Positions 25,060-36,840 of a stretch of 64,000 bases of DNA are shown one piece after another (position 1 is the first letter of the stretch; each line of letters opens with the position of its first letter). This stretch comes from Limnanthes douglasii subsp. nivea (Eukaryota > Streptophyta > Magnoliopsida > Brassicales > Limnanthaceae), in NCBI GenBank assembly GCA_036936605.1, contig JAUPFV010000002.1, positions 219,697,046 to 219,761,045 of the forward strand. The letters run 5' to 3'. The translations under genes were made by a program, and so were the position numbers. Below the pieces are notes generated by a model, which saw only the letters and a program-made list of their open reading frames with translations, did no database searches and had not been told where the DNA came from.

Positions 25060-25770
25060 TTGGGATAGAATATGCTTCTTCTTAGGTCTTCTAATTCTTT
25101 TTTTCAAGCTAGGTTGAAAAACAGTAGGAGATGGATTTCAACCAGAAGCTTCACCAAAAGTTGATAAAACTGGTAAGCCCCGAGAGTAAGTTTCCTTATA
25201 AGAACTTAAACTATAACATGACTCTGCATATGTCGAATGATTCCCTTGAATACTAAATATAGCAGCACAAACATGAGAACAAGAAAAACAGTCAATTTGT
25301 CAACTACCACAAGTAAATTTGTAGTTTGAAATATCAACAAGCATAACGAGTTCTGATTGGACTTCAAACAATACTTTGGTAGACGACCGAACAATCGATG
25401 TATGCCTTTCTTCCACATTGCTTTTAATCTTCTTCTCAGTATCAAGACAAAGCTCACTATTCCAACGTAAACGATTAGAGTAACGCTTTGACATTTGAGT
25501 CATAAGTATAACCCTAATATTATCCAATAATTCTGAAATAGGCAGGCTACAATTTTTTTAATTTGATTATTAAAAGACTCAACTGGACTAGAAACCATAG
25601 AACCGTAACGTTTACCTAAAAAACGTGCAGGTGTACTTTTCAGGAGGAATGTTTTCGATGAAGATAAGTGCTTTATGGCCACATTCTTTACGAAATTCAT
25701 GCAAATATCAATTTAATAAACTCTGAGTGGGTGCATAAGCACGTTGTTTCAAAATTTTGACCATTTTTTT
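25060..25770 (-). pseudogene. MULE (MuDR-type) transposase C-terminal remnant with SWIM zinc finger
   Basis: The minus strand shows KRYGSMVSSPVESFNNQIKK (about 25620-25552), the usual end of the DDE region. After a frameshift follows NIRVILMTQMSKRYSNRL (25521-25468). The SWIM zinc-finger region is next, reading FTCGSWQIDCFSCSHVCAAI (about 25325-25260), whose CSH matches the C-x-H end of the SWIM motif. A tail equivalent to the Y...Y...I.P region follows. A frame change and stops, and absence of the N-terminal two thirds, make it a pseudogene. Confidence 0.75.
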
Positions 25771-26437
25771 CTTTAAATCCTTTGACAATTATCACCATAG
25801 CCAGACCCAACAACACCAAATACTAATTACGCGACCAAAATGTATTTAATTACGCAACCAAACTAGCAAAAATCGAAAATCCCAAAATTTGTTTTCTAGA
25901 AATTAATATTTTCGGGTAATTGTCAAAATATTTACGTGAATGTATGCAATAAAAAAATTAACATAACTAAAACAATCATATAAACAAAACAACAACATAA
26001 CTTGAAATAATAAAAGAATAACGAAAACAAGAAACGAAATCACCTGTAAATCGATACATGCAGAAAAAGAAAAAAAAACAAACGATCAAAAATTAAATAA
26101 AATCTTAATCGAAAAAAGAAAGAGAAACTGATCTCTTATTAAAAAACAGATCGGTCGAATAAAAAAAAAAGAAATGATAATTTTAAAACCAAACGATTAA
26201 CCATGTTTTCTCAATTTTTAAATAAATATCGGTTTTTGCTTATCCGTAGATTCTGTCAATATAAAAATTGGGAATTGTAAAATTTTACATAATTATATTA
26301 ATAAAATGTTACATAATTATCATTAATAATTGATTTGTGTCAACAATTTATTTATGATAATATGAAAGAAGTTAGTTAGAACCGAAGAACTATTTAATGG
26401 AACAGTAGAGTAAGATAAGGCTGTCAAGAATAATTTG

Positions 26438-26448
26438 TATATATAAAG
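26438..26448 (+). promoter_or_regulatory. TATA box of the IQD gene
   Basis: TATATATAAAG lies about 130 bp upstream of the start codon. A CT/T-rich leader with CTTCTTGTCTC and CAACAACAA follows, as in plant 5' leaders. A second TATA-like stretch occurs at about 26459-26468. Confidence 0.6.
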
Positions 26449-26525
26449 AAGACAATTTTATATATTTATGAAGAGAGATCTACACACTTCTTGTCTCTTT
26501 TCTCTGTTCTTCTGTAACAACAACA

Positions 26526-26537
26526 ATGGCAGCTTAA
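26526..26537 (+). CDS. Three-codon upstream ORF in the IQD leader
   Basis: ATG GCA GCT TAA lies 41 bases before the main ATG. Its context (CAACAATGGC) is at least as good as that of the main start (CAAGATGGG). A minimal uORF like this could reduce or tune initiation at the IQD start codon; this is inference, as transcript ends are unknown. Confidence 0.4.
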   Translation: MAA

Positions 26538-26577
26538 AGAAACATTTTCTTGTCTTTTCTCTTTCTTTTCTTACAAG

Positions 26578-28426
26578 ATGGGAAAAACCGGAAAGTGGTT
26601 TAAGAACTTATTAAAAGGAAAGAAGACAACAACAACACCAACAAAAGATCAAAACTCGTCAGTTCCAATCGAGAATCCAACAACTCCGATTTCGTATCCA
26701 CCAAATACTCCTAAAGACAAAAAAAGATGGAGTTTTCGAAGATCTTCAGCCACAACACCTGTTAAAAAAGAAGCCATTTCGGAAGAACCGAAAGTCGAAA
26801 CCGAAAATGAGAATATTGAGCAAAAGAAACAATTAGCGGTTGTAGCTGAAGCTATACCTGCAGCTATTGATGTTGATGTTGTTGTTGTTGATGTTGATGT
26901 CGTGGCAGCGGCGGCGGCTGCAGCCGCGGTGGAAGAGGCTGCTGCCGTTAAGATTCAGTCCGTGTACCGGTCATGTTTGGTAGATAATATTAATCTTGAT
27001 TTAATTTCAATTTAAAAGTTTTAGAGAAGTTTTTTATTTTGCAAATCTTTTGTGTCTTTGTTTCGTGCTACTCAAGTAAGAATTATGTTTTGTGCTTTGA
27101 ACCTCGCCTAGGTAGGAAAGCTACAAAAATAAATAATTTTAAAAATGTATATTTTTGTTGAATTTTCAGGCAAGAAAAGCTTTAAGAGCACTGAGAGGGC
27201 TAGTGAAACTTCAGGCACTAGTGCGAGGTCACTTAGTGAGGAAACAAGCAACAGCAACGCTAAGGTGTATGCAGGCATTAGTCACATTACAAGCTCGAGC
27301 TCGAGTTCAAAGACTTAGGATGGTCGAAGATGCAAAACCAACTCAAAGATTATCAACTTCGTATGGAAGATCAACTCGGGACGATAATAACAATAACAAT
27401 CGACTTACAAGTCCATACAATGTAAGTCATATTCTTTTATCTGAAATCAAAGCTCTTCCTGCTATTTTTGGGTCGGAAATAATCATTTAGCAGTTAATGA
27501 GAGTTTAAATTCGTGTAGCTGGGCAGGTTAGTTCAAAGAACATGATCCAAACCTGACCTTTTTTTTAATCCACCAAAAATTTCCATTGTGGTGTTCAAAT
27601 CCACCTGGAATCTATCTTTGTAGATATTTCGACATTAGTCTCAAATTTTTTGATTGCTGTAATCGTAGGATACTGATAAATGCACTGAAGAGAACATAAA
27701 AATCGTAGAAGTCGACACTGGCGATTCAAACGGAAGCTACTCGAACAACAATCAAAGATTTGTTTCAAACAATTATCAAACATCACCTTACAAGCCGTTT
27801 CCGAAGCAAGATAACAATTACCACAGCTACCAAATTTCGCCAGACCCTTCGGCTATAACCGAGATGAGCCCTAGAGCCTACAGCAGTCATTTCGAAGATT
27901 ACCCCTTCAGCACGGCACAGAGCAGCCCACATTTCTACTCGGCCGTATCCAAACCCGACCCGTCTAAACTCCCTTTCTCATTTCCACGTCCGGATTATGA
28001 ATCCGATTACCCGAGTTATATGGCAAATACTGAATCTTCACGTGCCAAGGCGAGGTCACAAAGTGCGCCTAAACAGCGACCAGAAACTTTTGAGAGGCAA
28101 AATAGTGTTAATAAAAGAAGGGTTTCGATCGAAGGGAGAAATGTGCCTAGAGCGATGCGGATGCAAAGATCGTCTTCTCATGTTGCATCGGTTGCTCAGA
28201 ATTATCAGTACCCTTGGTCGGTCAAGCTTGATAAGTCGAATATTTCGTTCAAAGGAAGTGAATCAGGATCGACTAGTACTGTGATGACTACTAACACGAA
28301 CTACTGCAGATCGATTGTTTCTTGCAATGTAAGTTTCCAATGTGAGTTATAATGTACTGATATCAGGGTGGTTATATCATTTATGTCGGATTTTTGTTTT
28401 TGCAGCCCTATGGAAATAAGTACTAA
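26578..28426 (+). CDS. IQ67-domain (IQD) calmodulin-binding scaffold protein, 444 aa
   Basis: Four exons give an uninterrupted 444-aa product: 26578-26979, 27170-27421, 27669-28328 and 28406-28426, all GT-AG and phase 0. The N-terminus [16 protein letters not shown] is the conserved IQD start. The IQ67 domain lies at residues about 122-188, with [27 protein letters not shown] and [10 protein letters not shown] motifs (IQ repeats plus 1-5-10 and 1-8-14 calmodulin sites). The first intron splits the first IQ motif, the hallmark intron position of the family. Near the C-terminus [20 protein letters not shown] is the DUF4005 signature. IQD proteins bind calmodulin and act as microtubule or membrane scaffolds. 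An Asp/Val and poly-Ala run (residues about 97-122) precedes the IQ67 domain. It is convergent with the TPR gene. The family is certain; the exact subgroup is not assigned. Confidence 0.93.
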
Positions 28427-28613
28427 GTGCGCATCATCTACTACCCGACTGAAAGGAAATGCAGAAATGTAACTAAGAAGGGAAGAACCAGCAAAGCAGT
28501 AAAGAAGAACTAGTTCTTTGACTTCAAAGTGTGTCTATATATAAAATTTTCGATTCTTGTCTTTGAGTGTTAATTTGTTTGAGAATATCTAATAGGTCTT
28601 TGAACCATAAGCA

Positions 28614-28619
28614 AATAAA
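28614..28619 (+). terminator. Likely polyadenylation signal of the IQD gene
   Basis: AATAAA lies 188 bases after the stop codon and is followed by a T-rich stretch (TTGATTTTCATAT). Confidence 0.5.
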
Positions 28620-29144
28620 ATTGATTTTCATATATCTAGTCAGATATTCTTTGCTCGGTATAATTTAAAATTTTCAACAAAAGATATAGGGACCAAATTG
28701 CTGTGGCAAAATATATTTAAAAAAAATCACCACCTCATGGCGAAAAACGTTTCTTTTTATTTCGCCAGCACTTATAAAATTTAGACCTTATGTTTAGTAG
28801 ATGAACTCGGCATTTTCATAACATGAGTCCCTTACAATAAACCAAAATCTAAGCATGTAATCTTTGGATACTTGACAGCTTAGGGACCAACACTAATATA
28901 TTAATATTTCAACCGACTAAAAGAAGCCCAAAAGTATATCAAATGTATACAAAAAAAGCTTACGGGGTATTACAAAGCCGACTGCTTCAAAATTGTTTAC
29001 AATGTCTAGCAAGATCAAAATTGTTTACAGTGTCTAAACAAGATCAGGTCGCATCTGGATCAAGGCAGAAATAAGCATCCAGAAAAATATTATACCAATC
29101 TGCTCTTCTCTGGCGTCAATTATCTATTGGGCTAGAGTAAAGCT
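28620..29144. other. Intergenic spacer between two convergent genes
   Basis: This contains the 3' flanks of the IQD (+) and TPR (-) genes. A roughly 30-bp direct duplication containing TCAAAATTGTTTACA is present at about 28987 and 29017. TTTATT at about 28756 could be the minus-strand AATAAA of the TPR transcript. No gene is seen. Confidence 0.5.
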
Positions 29145-32100
29145 CTACTTAAAAATGCGAGGCAGTAGTTCATGTGCGTTGATATCCAAACCTTGTGGAT
29201 CCCTGAAATCAACCAAGACTTGCATTAACATAAAATTATCCGGTTTGGTATTTAGGATGTGTTTAATGTCCAGCTTATAAATGAATGAAAATGTTAGTAA
29301 AAATCTTAGGTTGCAAAGAAAGTGCAAACAAGAACTAAAAAAAATAAAAGACGGTTCTTAAATGTTTAAAAAGCCAAAACAAAACAAAACAAAACTAGCT
29401 TTTGGAAAGCCCGACGAACCAAACAATTTCTCTTTACAAGTTCAAAAGCAAAACGAAATAAATGACAAAACTGACACTAAAAAATCTTTTAGGATTTCGG
29501 ATTTAGAGTTCAGTGTTCATTGTATTGGTACATGATATCAATGGAAAAGTACAAATATAATCATCCAAACAACTAAAAGCTCATTTCCTTTTTCCTATGA
29601 AGAACCTATTCTAATCAGTATAAAGAATAAGGCACGAGAAGAAAGAGAACCTGCATAAGGTCTGTCCCTTCTCAATGGAGCTTGGAATGAACCATAATTT
29701 TCGGATGGAAGGTGACTCGAACTGAATGAAGAAACCATCACTTTGCGCGTGTTTCCACTTCCTCGATCCTTGGCCTTTCCACACCTGCAACATAAATTTA
29801 ATCAGCATATAAGAATACCAAAATATTGGGAAATTAAATATCATCTTCGTAAAAAATGGATTTCAGGTACACAAATAACACTAGGACTACAAACTACAAT
29901 GAGAAAGTAAAGTAATTTTTCATTATTCTCTTTTCTTTCAAATAGAAAATAAGGATCCTGAAAACACAAAAGGGAATATACTGAGGAACCAATCTGATTT
30001 TCTTTTATAGTTGTGAACTAATCTGCGGATCGGTGAATAATGGGTAGACTAGCTGTCATTTAAATACTTGAGGATTAATTAGTCATCTATTGACACTGAA
30101 CACCAACCATCAGACTGGACTATCTAACCCTACGATGATCAGTCATAAGGCGAGTCGAATAACTAATCGCACAGGCCCTTAAATTGACGCTTCGAATTTG
30201 CCTTGAGCTTGAAATATTTGTGTTTGGCTTAGCTAGAGATTTTTTTTTAATGTTCAGCTTGGCCATATGGAAAAAAACTAGTCTAGATTATGTTCACATC
30301 ATGGAAGAATATATATGAAGCTAGCTAGGTTTTAAGCTGTTTGGAGCGGCTCGCGAGCTACTATAAACGAATGAATGTGGGTATAAAAATTTGCTCAAAA
30401 TTATTTCCAGCCGAGCTTGAACTGCTCCACCATTAGTCACCCATAGTCACATGCAGCACAAAAAGCAGTATATGACTAAATTTATTCCAAATCTAGTCTA
30501 ACACGATAAAAAACGAGGCCTCAGACTATAAAAACTGAAGAAACTCACCAACAAACTTGAACCAACCAAAAACAATTTGGCAGGTTTAAAAGCTTCAAAC
30601 CATTCTCAATCGCAAACTATAATCCTACTCGGAATTTATAATTGCTGTTAGAATTTTTTACAGCAAAGCAACACAAAATTAAGGTCATAAATGATACCTG
30701 TGGGTAAGCTATGATACTCTTGGGTGTCACTATGCAAGCCGCTTTTGAAAGAGAGTCCTCCGCATATTGTCTAAGATACGTAAAGCAACTGCTATGTGTG
30801 TCCGGTGTTTCAAAGGCCTGATAGAAATAAAGCAGACAATATTACGATAGTCATCAAATACTGATAAGAACAAAGACACCTTTATACGTAGGGGTTGTTA
30901 AGTGTCGAGCTAATAAAATGCTACCTAAAATTACCAATTAAAAAAGTCAAGTCTTACAGAAAAGGTCATGGGTTGATTGGTGCATTATTAAAAACCAACT
31001 TTTAATGTAAAAATGACAGTATAAATTGAAAAAAGGTTCAAAAATTCAAAAGGGCTAAGCTATTTTTGTTTTTTTTAGGCTTTTCGATGGTATAATCTTA
31101 TTCAAATACTAAAAAGTCTGATCGACCAAACAAACTTTTTGCTTATAACTAAGTCTACATGTCAAAAAACTTAATGACACCAAACAACACCACAATTCTT
31201 CAACAATAACCAATACATCCATGAACCTTAAGTTACAGGTACATATGTGTGCTAACAATAAGCCTACCTTATCAATATTGACAATTGGAGCGAATTTTTC
31301 AGTGTCTGTTTTTTCTGCATCAATAAGGTAGTGGACTCTAGGATCCAGTCTAGAAGTCTCGTGCCACAACTTTACAGCTGCCTCCATTGTCTGAACAAGG
31401 AATGAAAACCTGTCCTTCCAACATTCTTCAGCCCCGTACTTTTCAGCCTGCGAAGGAGGAAGACAAAATGCAAATAATTCTAGCTCGAGAATTTAGAGTA
31501 ATAACCATTTTTCCCTCAAAACACAAGTATAAGAAAAAAAGCTAGCAAATATTGATTGGAGCAGATATAAAAAATATAGAGCAGTATGGATCCCTATATA
31601 ATCCAAGTGCATACAATCTTGACATGTGATCTATGAAAAAAAAATAGCTTTCATGCTTATAAGGCCAAAAGACCTAGAAAGCAATAAAAAGAAATAGTTT
31701 TTTTGGCTTCCTACGACATTTGTTTTACCAGCTTCTACTCTACTTATTTTTCATCGACAAACACATATAATTATTCTTATTACTTGTTTAAACTTTGTAT
31801 CTTCAGTTTTAGTCTTAAAAGTTGGTCTTTTTATCTCTGCACAAAACCAACTTTAATTTTTTTTAAAGACTTTTTTTGCTTATATTAAGCTAGGTTTTTT
31901 ATAGTATAAGTTGGGCATCAAACAACCCCTGAAGATCAAAACAAAATAACTTCCGCTAGTTATTTGAAGACGATGCTTACCATTTCGGACTTTAAGGCGT
32001 CAAGGTGCTTTTCCATATTTATATTAGACCTTAAGTTTTCCACTTCTTGAGATCGTTGCTTTTCCTTGGCCAATTCGGATACCTTCTTGATCTTTCTCAA

Positions 32101-33563
32101 GACTTCTGAACTTTGTGGGTTGAACTGCAATGCTGTCTGGAAAGCAGCTAGAGCCTATAATATAAAATCAATTTTTCATGATAGGTTAGACCTACTCTAT
32201 TGAAACAAGACAGTAGCAACAATAAAAGGGGTTGAAATGAGCCGAGCCAAGCTGAGCTCGACATCCATTCGGTTCGTTTTAAGAGTTTGAATCATTTGGA
32301 GCCAAAATAAGCTAAGCTCAAGCTTGATATTGTAATAAATAGTACTTTAGATAGAAAAGTATAGATTTTTTAGTCATATTTCCATAAACTTCTTACAAAA
32401 GAAATAGTAATATTTAATATATTATAATAGTGATTCGAGCTACACAAGCTCGGGCTACTCATATGAACTTTATCTCTAATTACACACCCTCAAAATATAA
32501 TGTGGTAATATTTGATATATGATAATAATGATGTTAAATTATAACTGTGGATATAATATTACATGTTCGATAGCGTATATAACTTCGGTTTCTTGTACTT
32601 AATACAACCAAGCAACTCGTGAGCCTAACCAGCTTGCCTCGAACTAACTAAATGAGCCAATATAATCCTCGAGCTACACATCTAAATTCCACCTCTAATT
32701 ATACACCTTTGAAGAAATTTGAAAACAAAAACAAAAATACTTACATCGTCGTATTTCTCCATGGCTTCTAATATGCATCCTTTTCGGAAATATCCCTGAA
32801 GATACATCATTGGAAAGGTCACTCCATTTGGAAAAGTATAACAAGATCAATCAAATTCCTAATTTATTTAGTGGAAGGTATGTACCTTTTCCCAAGTGGG
32901 ATTCAATGTGATTGTCTTCTCAGCATCTGCAAGAGCTTTGCTAAGCTTAACAAGGTTCAAAAACGCTGCTGCGCGGTTGCTGGAGATGATTATACAACAC
33001 CATGCCCGTAAAAACATTGTTATAAGAGAAAGACTTACAAATATGTCGCTTAATAAGAGAAAAGCCTATCTATACCTGGGTTTGTTAACATGAAATTTGA
33101 CAGAAGAAATTAATAAAAATCCATAATTTATGCTTAAATTCGTTAAATGGTTAGAAAATGAATCCCTGTTCTTATACTAAATAAGAAGCTGATTGTAAGA
33201 CTAGTCTTTTACATCTCTAACAGTTAAGTTCATAAGAAAATCCTAAAGCTTAAAACTCAGAAAACAATTGTACATTATATAGAGATCTCTTCATATTCAG
33301 ACATTTTCCGCTTAAGACTTCACACCACTACATACAATTTATACATGCTAGCGAGTAATCGAAACCAAATTCCGCTAACAGATTCAAAGATTTTACCTAT
33401 AGAGAGTATGGTTAGAAGGATCTAGCTTGATCGCTTGAGTGTAAAGGGCAGCAGCTTTAAGATAATTTCCGGCTTTGAAGAACGCGTTTCCTTTGTCTTT
33501 TAATGATGTTTTATCTTCCACAACAGCATTAGCAGGAGATCTTGTAGTAGCTTCTTCGGCCAT
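29145..33563 (-). CDS. TPR3: TPR-domain co-chaperone-type protein, 325 aa (Arabidopsis TPR3/At1g04190-like)
   Basis: Eight exons on the minus strand join without a stop: 33563-33397, 32979-32886, 32795-32745, 32154-31981, 31447-31268, 30817-30698, 29784-29651 and 29202-29145, all GT-AG. The product is 325 aa. Three N-terminal tetratricopeptide repeats (residues about 15-120) read LKDKGNAFFKAGNYLKAAAL, YSNRAAAFLNLVKLSKALAD and GYFRKGCILEAMEKYDDALA, followed by a charged helix. A conserved C-terminal domain contains CFTYLRQYAEDSLSKAAC, VWKGQGSRKW and GFFIQFESP, and the protein ends HELLPRIFK. This matches what I recall of Arabidopsis TPR3 in order and length. The three-repeat class usually binds the EEVD tails of Hsp70/Hsp90. 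Its first exon and promoter recur in broken form at 54.1-54.3 kb. Confidence 0.92.
30185..30445. repeat. Degenerate GAGC/GCTCG-rich repeat in TPR intron 6
   Basis: Contains TTGCCTTGAGCTTGAAAT, GAGCGGCTCGCGAGCTAC and CCAGCCGAGCTTGAACTGCTCCACC. This is the vocabulary of a plant non-autonomous DNA transposon also seen in intron 3 of the same gene (32.23-32.70 kb). Confidence 0.45.
32228..32705. mobile_element. MITE-like element in TPR intron 3
   Basis: The left edge reads AGGGGTTGAAATGAGCCGAG. The right edge, on the other strand, reads AGAGGTGGAATTTAGATGTG. These make an imperfect terminal inverted repeat around a body with GAGCTCG-type motifs. A target duplication could not be assigned. Confidence 0.45.
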
Positions 33564-33928
33564 TGTTAGAATAGAAATGAAAAAAGACTAGGGTTTACGC
33601 CTTTTTTATTTTGGGGTTTCTGGGTTTGTGCTGTGAATTTGGATGTTAATGGCAACTGAGACTGACCGGGGGATATTTTAATTCAGGTATTTCGAGTTCC
33701 TTTTAACTCATATACTTGTTGATATTAATCAAATTCAATTTTTATTTTCTTTCTTATAAAATACTCTACGGAGCTTTCAGAATTACTCACGACGGCGGTT
33801 TGTCCATTAAGAAATGCTTCTTTTTTTTCCAATAAACATTAATGTCTTTCCAAAAAAAACTACAAATATTGAAACTAACGAGGATAAAATAAAATTACAT
33901 AATTTCACTACAATTACTAAAAGACATA
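33564..33928. promoter_or_regulatory. TPR gene upstream region
   Basis: This is the spacer between the TPR start codon and the first recognisable B3-RING unit. Positions 33564-33720 recur at 54144-54311 together with part of exon 1, so this was copied with the array. The remainder (33721-33928) is AT-rich with no recognised element. Confidence 0.55.
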
Positions 33929-35097
33929 TAGTTGAATCACATCATCTATTAGATAATTATTTTGTTTTATTATTTTTCAACGTACCATTCAACGTTAAAA
34001 ACGAATTTTTTTTATATTGAATAGACACTTTTTTTCAAATCTCACCTCTTAATATTAATCTTCGAAATCTTAAGATTCGATAATATTCACCTCTATAGAT
34101 TATAATTCACGTTTTTGTCCTCTTTTCGGATGCTGAGATATACAATTTCATCGTCCATCAGAAAATCATATTTGGACGGAGAAGAAACGAGCCCCTCTCA
34201 GAGAAAGCTTCACTTTATTTATGGAAATTGACAATTGATTATGATTATTAGTCAAGTAAGTCTCGTACAACCATTTTTGAATAACCAATTTTGCATCTCA
34301 CCCTTCTCCAATCACAGCTTTGAATATTTCGGGTAACTCTAGTAGAGGATCGCGTCCAAAAAATTTATGTTTTTTAATCAATTTTTGTTTTTATCAACAG
34401 GGCTCGTTTTCCTCTTATTTCTTGATCCTAGAACAAAAGGAGAGCAAGAAGAATGGATCTTGAACCTAATCTTGAGACGGTGTTTTTTTTCCCTTCTTTT
34501 CAGGATCATTTGATGCATCCGAAATTTCTCACCAGATTCACCACTGAAAGTTGATATCCTTTCATCTTCCGGTTTGCTCTCCTTAGTTTTAGCCACCGTT
34601 TTCCTGCTTCTTGAATGAATTCTATGACGTTCTACGGATCCAAGATGCAATTTAGTGCCCTTGTTATCTTGGAAAACTTGTGTTTTCTAGTTCAGGCTTC
34701 TTCTTATTCATCTCTTCCCTCGACCTAAGAATGATAGAAAGTTCAGTTGTGGAAGAATCCTTTGAAGATTCTTTAACAGTTGTAACCGGTAAATTAGGAG
34801 CAATGACGACCAAATATGATAATGTAAGAGCGTCTTTAGGGGTATTTATCTTCTCTAATTTATCAGAAAATAACGCAGACCGCGGCGATCAGAGAAGGTG
34901 GTCTGGCATGAGTTTGGTGATTGCAGAAGGGACAAGCTCAATATTGTATTCTGGACAGTGGTGTTGGTACTCGTTTTCTACCCATTTATGTATGCATTCA
35001 TAACAGAAAGTATGAAGACATATGTTGATCGTAATAGCATCTCTGTAACCCTTATATTCATATAGTTGAATTGCATCACCTGTTTGGAGGTGATTAT
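33929..35097 (-). pseudogene. B3-RING array unit 1
   Basis: The B3 part (33929-34345) is the most eroded of the array. The linker is open at 34378-34650 (HLGSVERHRIHSRSRK, basic GSRNKRKTSPVDKNKN end). The RING half at about 35050-34950 keeps CLHTFCYECIHKW, but the final CPEC has become CPEY. After the RING, the B3 that should follow on the high-coordinate side is missing (junction at about 35098). Confidence 0.75.
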
Positions 35098-35682
35098 CTT
35101 GCTTTTTCAGGCCGTAGGATTAATGCATCAAAAAAATTTCACCAGATTCACCACTGAAAGTTACTGTCATTTCATCTTCTAATTTTCTCTCCTTAGTTTT
35201 AGCCACTGCTTTCCTGCTTCCTGCATGAATTTTATGACGTTCTACGGATCCAAAATGCAATTTAGCGCCCTTGTTATCTTAGAAAACTTGTTTTTTTTCT
35301 TGAGGCTTCTTTTTATTCATATCTTCCTTGGACCTATGGATGATAGAAACTTCAGTTGTGGAAGAATCATTTGAAGATTCTTTAACAGTTGGAACCGGTA
35401 AATTAGTTGCAATGACGACCAAAAATGATAATGTATGAGCGTCTTCAGGGGTCTTTATCTTCTCTAATTTATCAGGGGATAACATAGACCACAGCGATCG
35501 CAAAAGATGGTATGGTCTGAGTTTGGTGATTGCAGAAGGGCCAACCTCAATATTGCATTATGTACATTGGTGTTGGTACTCGTTTTCTACCCATTTACGT
35601 ATGCATTCATGACACAAGGTATAGAAACAGAATTTGATCGTAATATCATCCTCATAACCCCTATATCCACATAGTTGAATCA
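35098..35682 (-). pseudogene. B3-RING array unit 2 (B3 deleted)
   Basis: It begins at a deletion junction (TTATCTTGCTTTTTCAGGCC) that jumps from the B3 C-terminus to the linker, removing about 530 bp. The DRIP-like stretch is open at 35503-35279 (MRSLWSMLSPDKLEKIKTPEDA, SFLVVIATNLP). An open frame 35857-35558 runs from the B3 of unit 3 straight into this unit's RING half (GDVIQLCGYRGYEDDITI, then CHECIRKWVENEYQHQC), ending in a stop within the CPEC motif. Confidence 0.75.
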
Positions 35683-36840
35683 CATCACCTATTTGGAGAT
35701 GATTATCTTGCTTTATCTTTTTCCACGTATCATTCACCACGTAAGATGATTTTTCCTTTTGATATTGAGTAGATAGCTTTTTAAAATCCAACCTTTTAAG
35801 ATTAATCGTTGAAACCTTATGAGACTGTTTGATAATATTCACCTCTATGGATTGCAATTCACATTTTTTGTCCTCTTTTCAGGTGTTGAGATTTACAATT
35901 TCATCGTCTATCAGAAAATCAAATTTCACTTAATTTAAAGGAATTGTTAATCGATTATGATTATCAGTCAAGTCAAACTCGTACAACCGTTTTTTAATAA
36001 CCAGTTTTACATTTGACCCTTCTCCAATAACAGCTTTGAATATTTTAGGAAACTCTAGTGGGGGATCAGGTCCGAAATTTTTGTGTTTTTTTATCAGCGG
36101 GGCTTGATTTCCTCTTCTTTCTTGATCCTGGAACTAGAGAAGAGCAAGAATAAGGAATCTTGAACCTAATCTTGAGATGTTTTTTTTTATTCATTATTTT
36201 TTGGATCATTATGTTGTTGTGCGAGAAGCAAATCTAGTTTTTTCCGGCCTTAAGATTGATGCATCAGAAATTTCTCACCAGATTCACTACTGAAAGTCAA
36301 TATTATTTCGTCTTCCAGTTTTATCTCATTAGTTTTAGCCACCGATTTCGTGCTTCCTACATGAATTCTATGACGTTCTACGGAACCAAGATGCAATTCA
36401 GCGCCCTTGTTATCGTGGAAAACTTGCATTTTCTGTTCAGGCTCCTTTTTATTCATATCTTCCCTGGACCTAGGCAGGGTAAAAAGTTCAGTTGTGATAG
36501 AATCCTTTGAAGATTCTTTAACAGTTAGAACCGGTAAATTAGATGTAATGACGACCAAAGATGATAATGTAGGAGCATCTTCATGGGTCTTTATCTTCTT
36601 TAATTTATCAGGGAATAACGCAGACCGTAACGATCGCATAAAGTGGTCTAGCCTGAGTTTGGTTACTCCAGGATGGCCAACCTCAATATTGCATTCTAGA
36701 CAGTGGTGATGTTACTCGCCTTCCACCCATTTATGTATGCATTCATGACAGAAGGTATAGAGACAGTTGTTAATCGTAATAGAATCCTCATAAACCCTAT
36801 TTGCATATATTTGAAGCACATCACCTGTTTGGAGTTGATT
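35683..36840 (-). pseudogene. B3-RING array unit 3
   Basis: The B3 half spans 35683-36060. The stretch 36639-36250 is open for 129 codons (MRSLRSALFPDKLKKIKTHE, TLSSLVVITSN, VERHRIHVGSTKSVAKTNE, ending GEKFLMHQS and stop). The RING half at about 36800-36690 keeps C-x-H-x2-C-x2-C but has a stop before HHCLEC. Confidence 0.75.

Larger units (their letters stand above)
23116..26340. mobile_element. Mutator-like element relic region
   Basis: A SWIM-containing MULE transposase tail (minus strand, 25060-25770) lies in a stretch rich in a dispersed CACAACCAA/GCAACCAA motif. It also holds a coiled-coil coding scrap at 24290-24465 and a 5'-UTR-like patch at 23385-23460 (AAACCCTAA, then a CTCTCTCTCT run). 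Terminal inverted repeats were not found, so the extent is a working estimate bounded by the copia LTR on the left and the IQD promoter on the right. Confidence 0.5.

Noticed and set aside
31703..31888. Plus-strand ORF within TPR intron 4
   Set aside because: It lies in an intron on the opposite strand, T-rich and without coding character.
34680..35003. Plus-strand ORFs across the array (for example 34680-35003, 36407-36709, 57314-57655)
   Set aside because: They recur only because the units recur. The recognisable B3 and RING domains are on the minus strand, so these are shadows.
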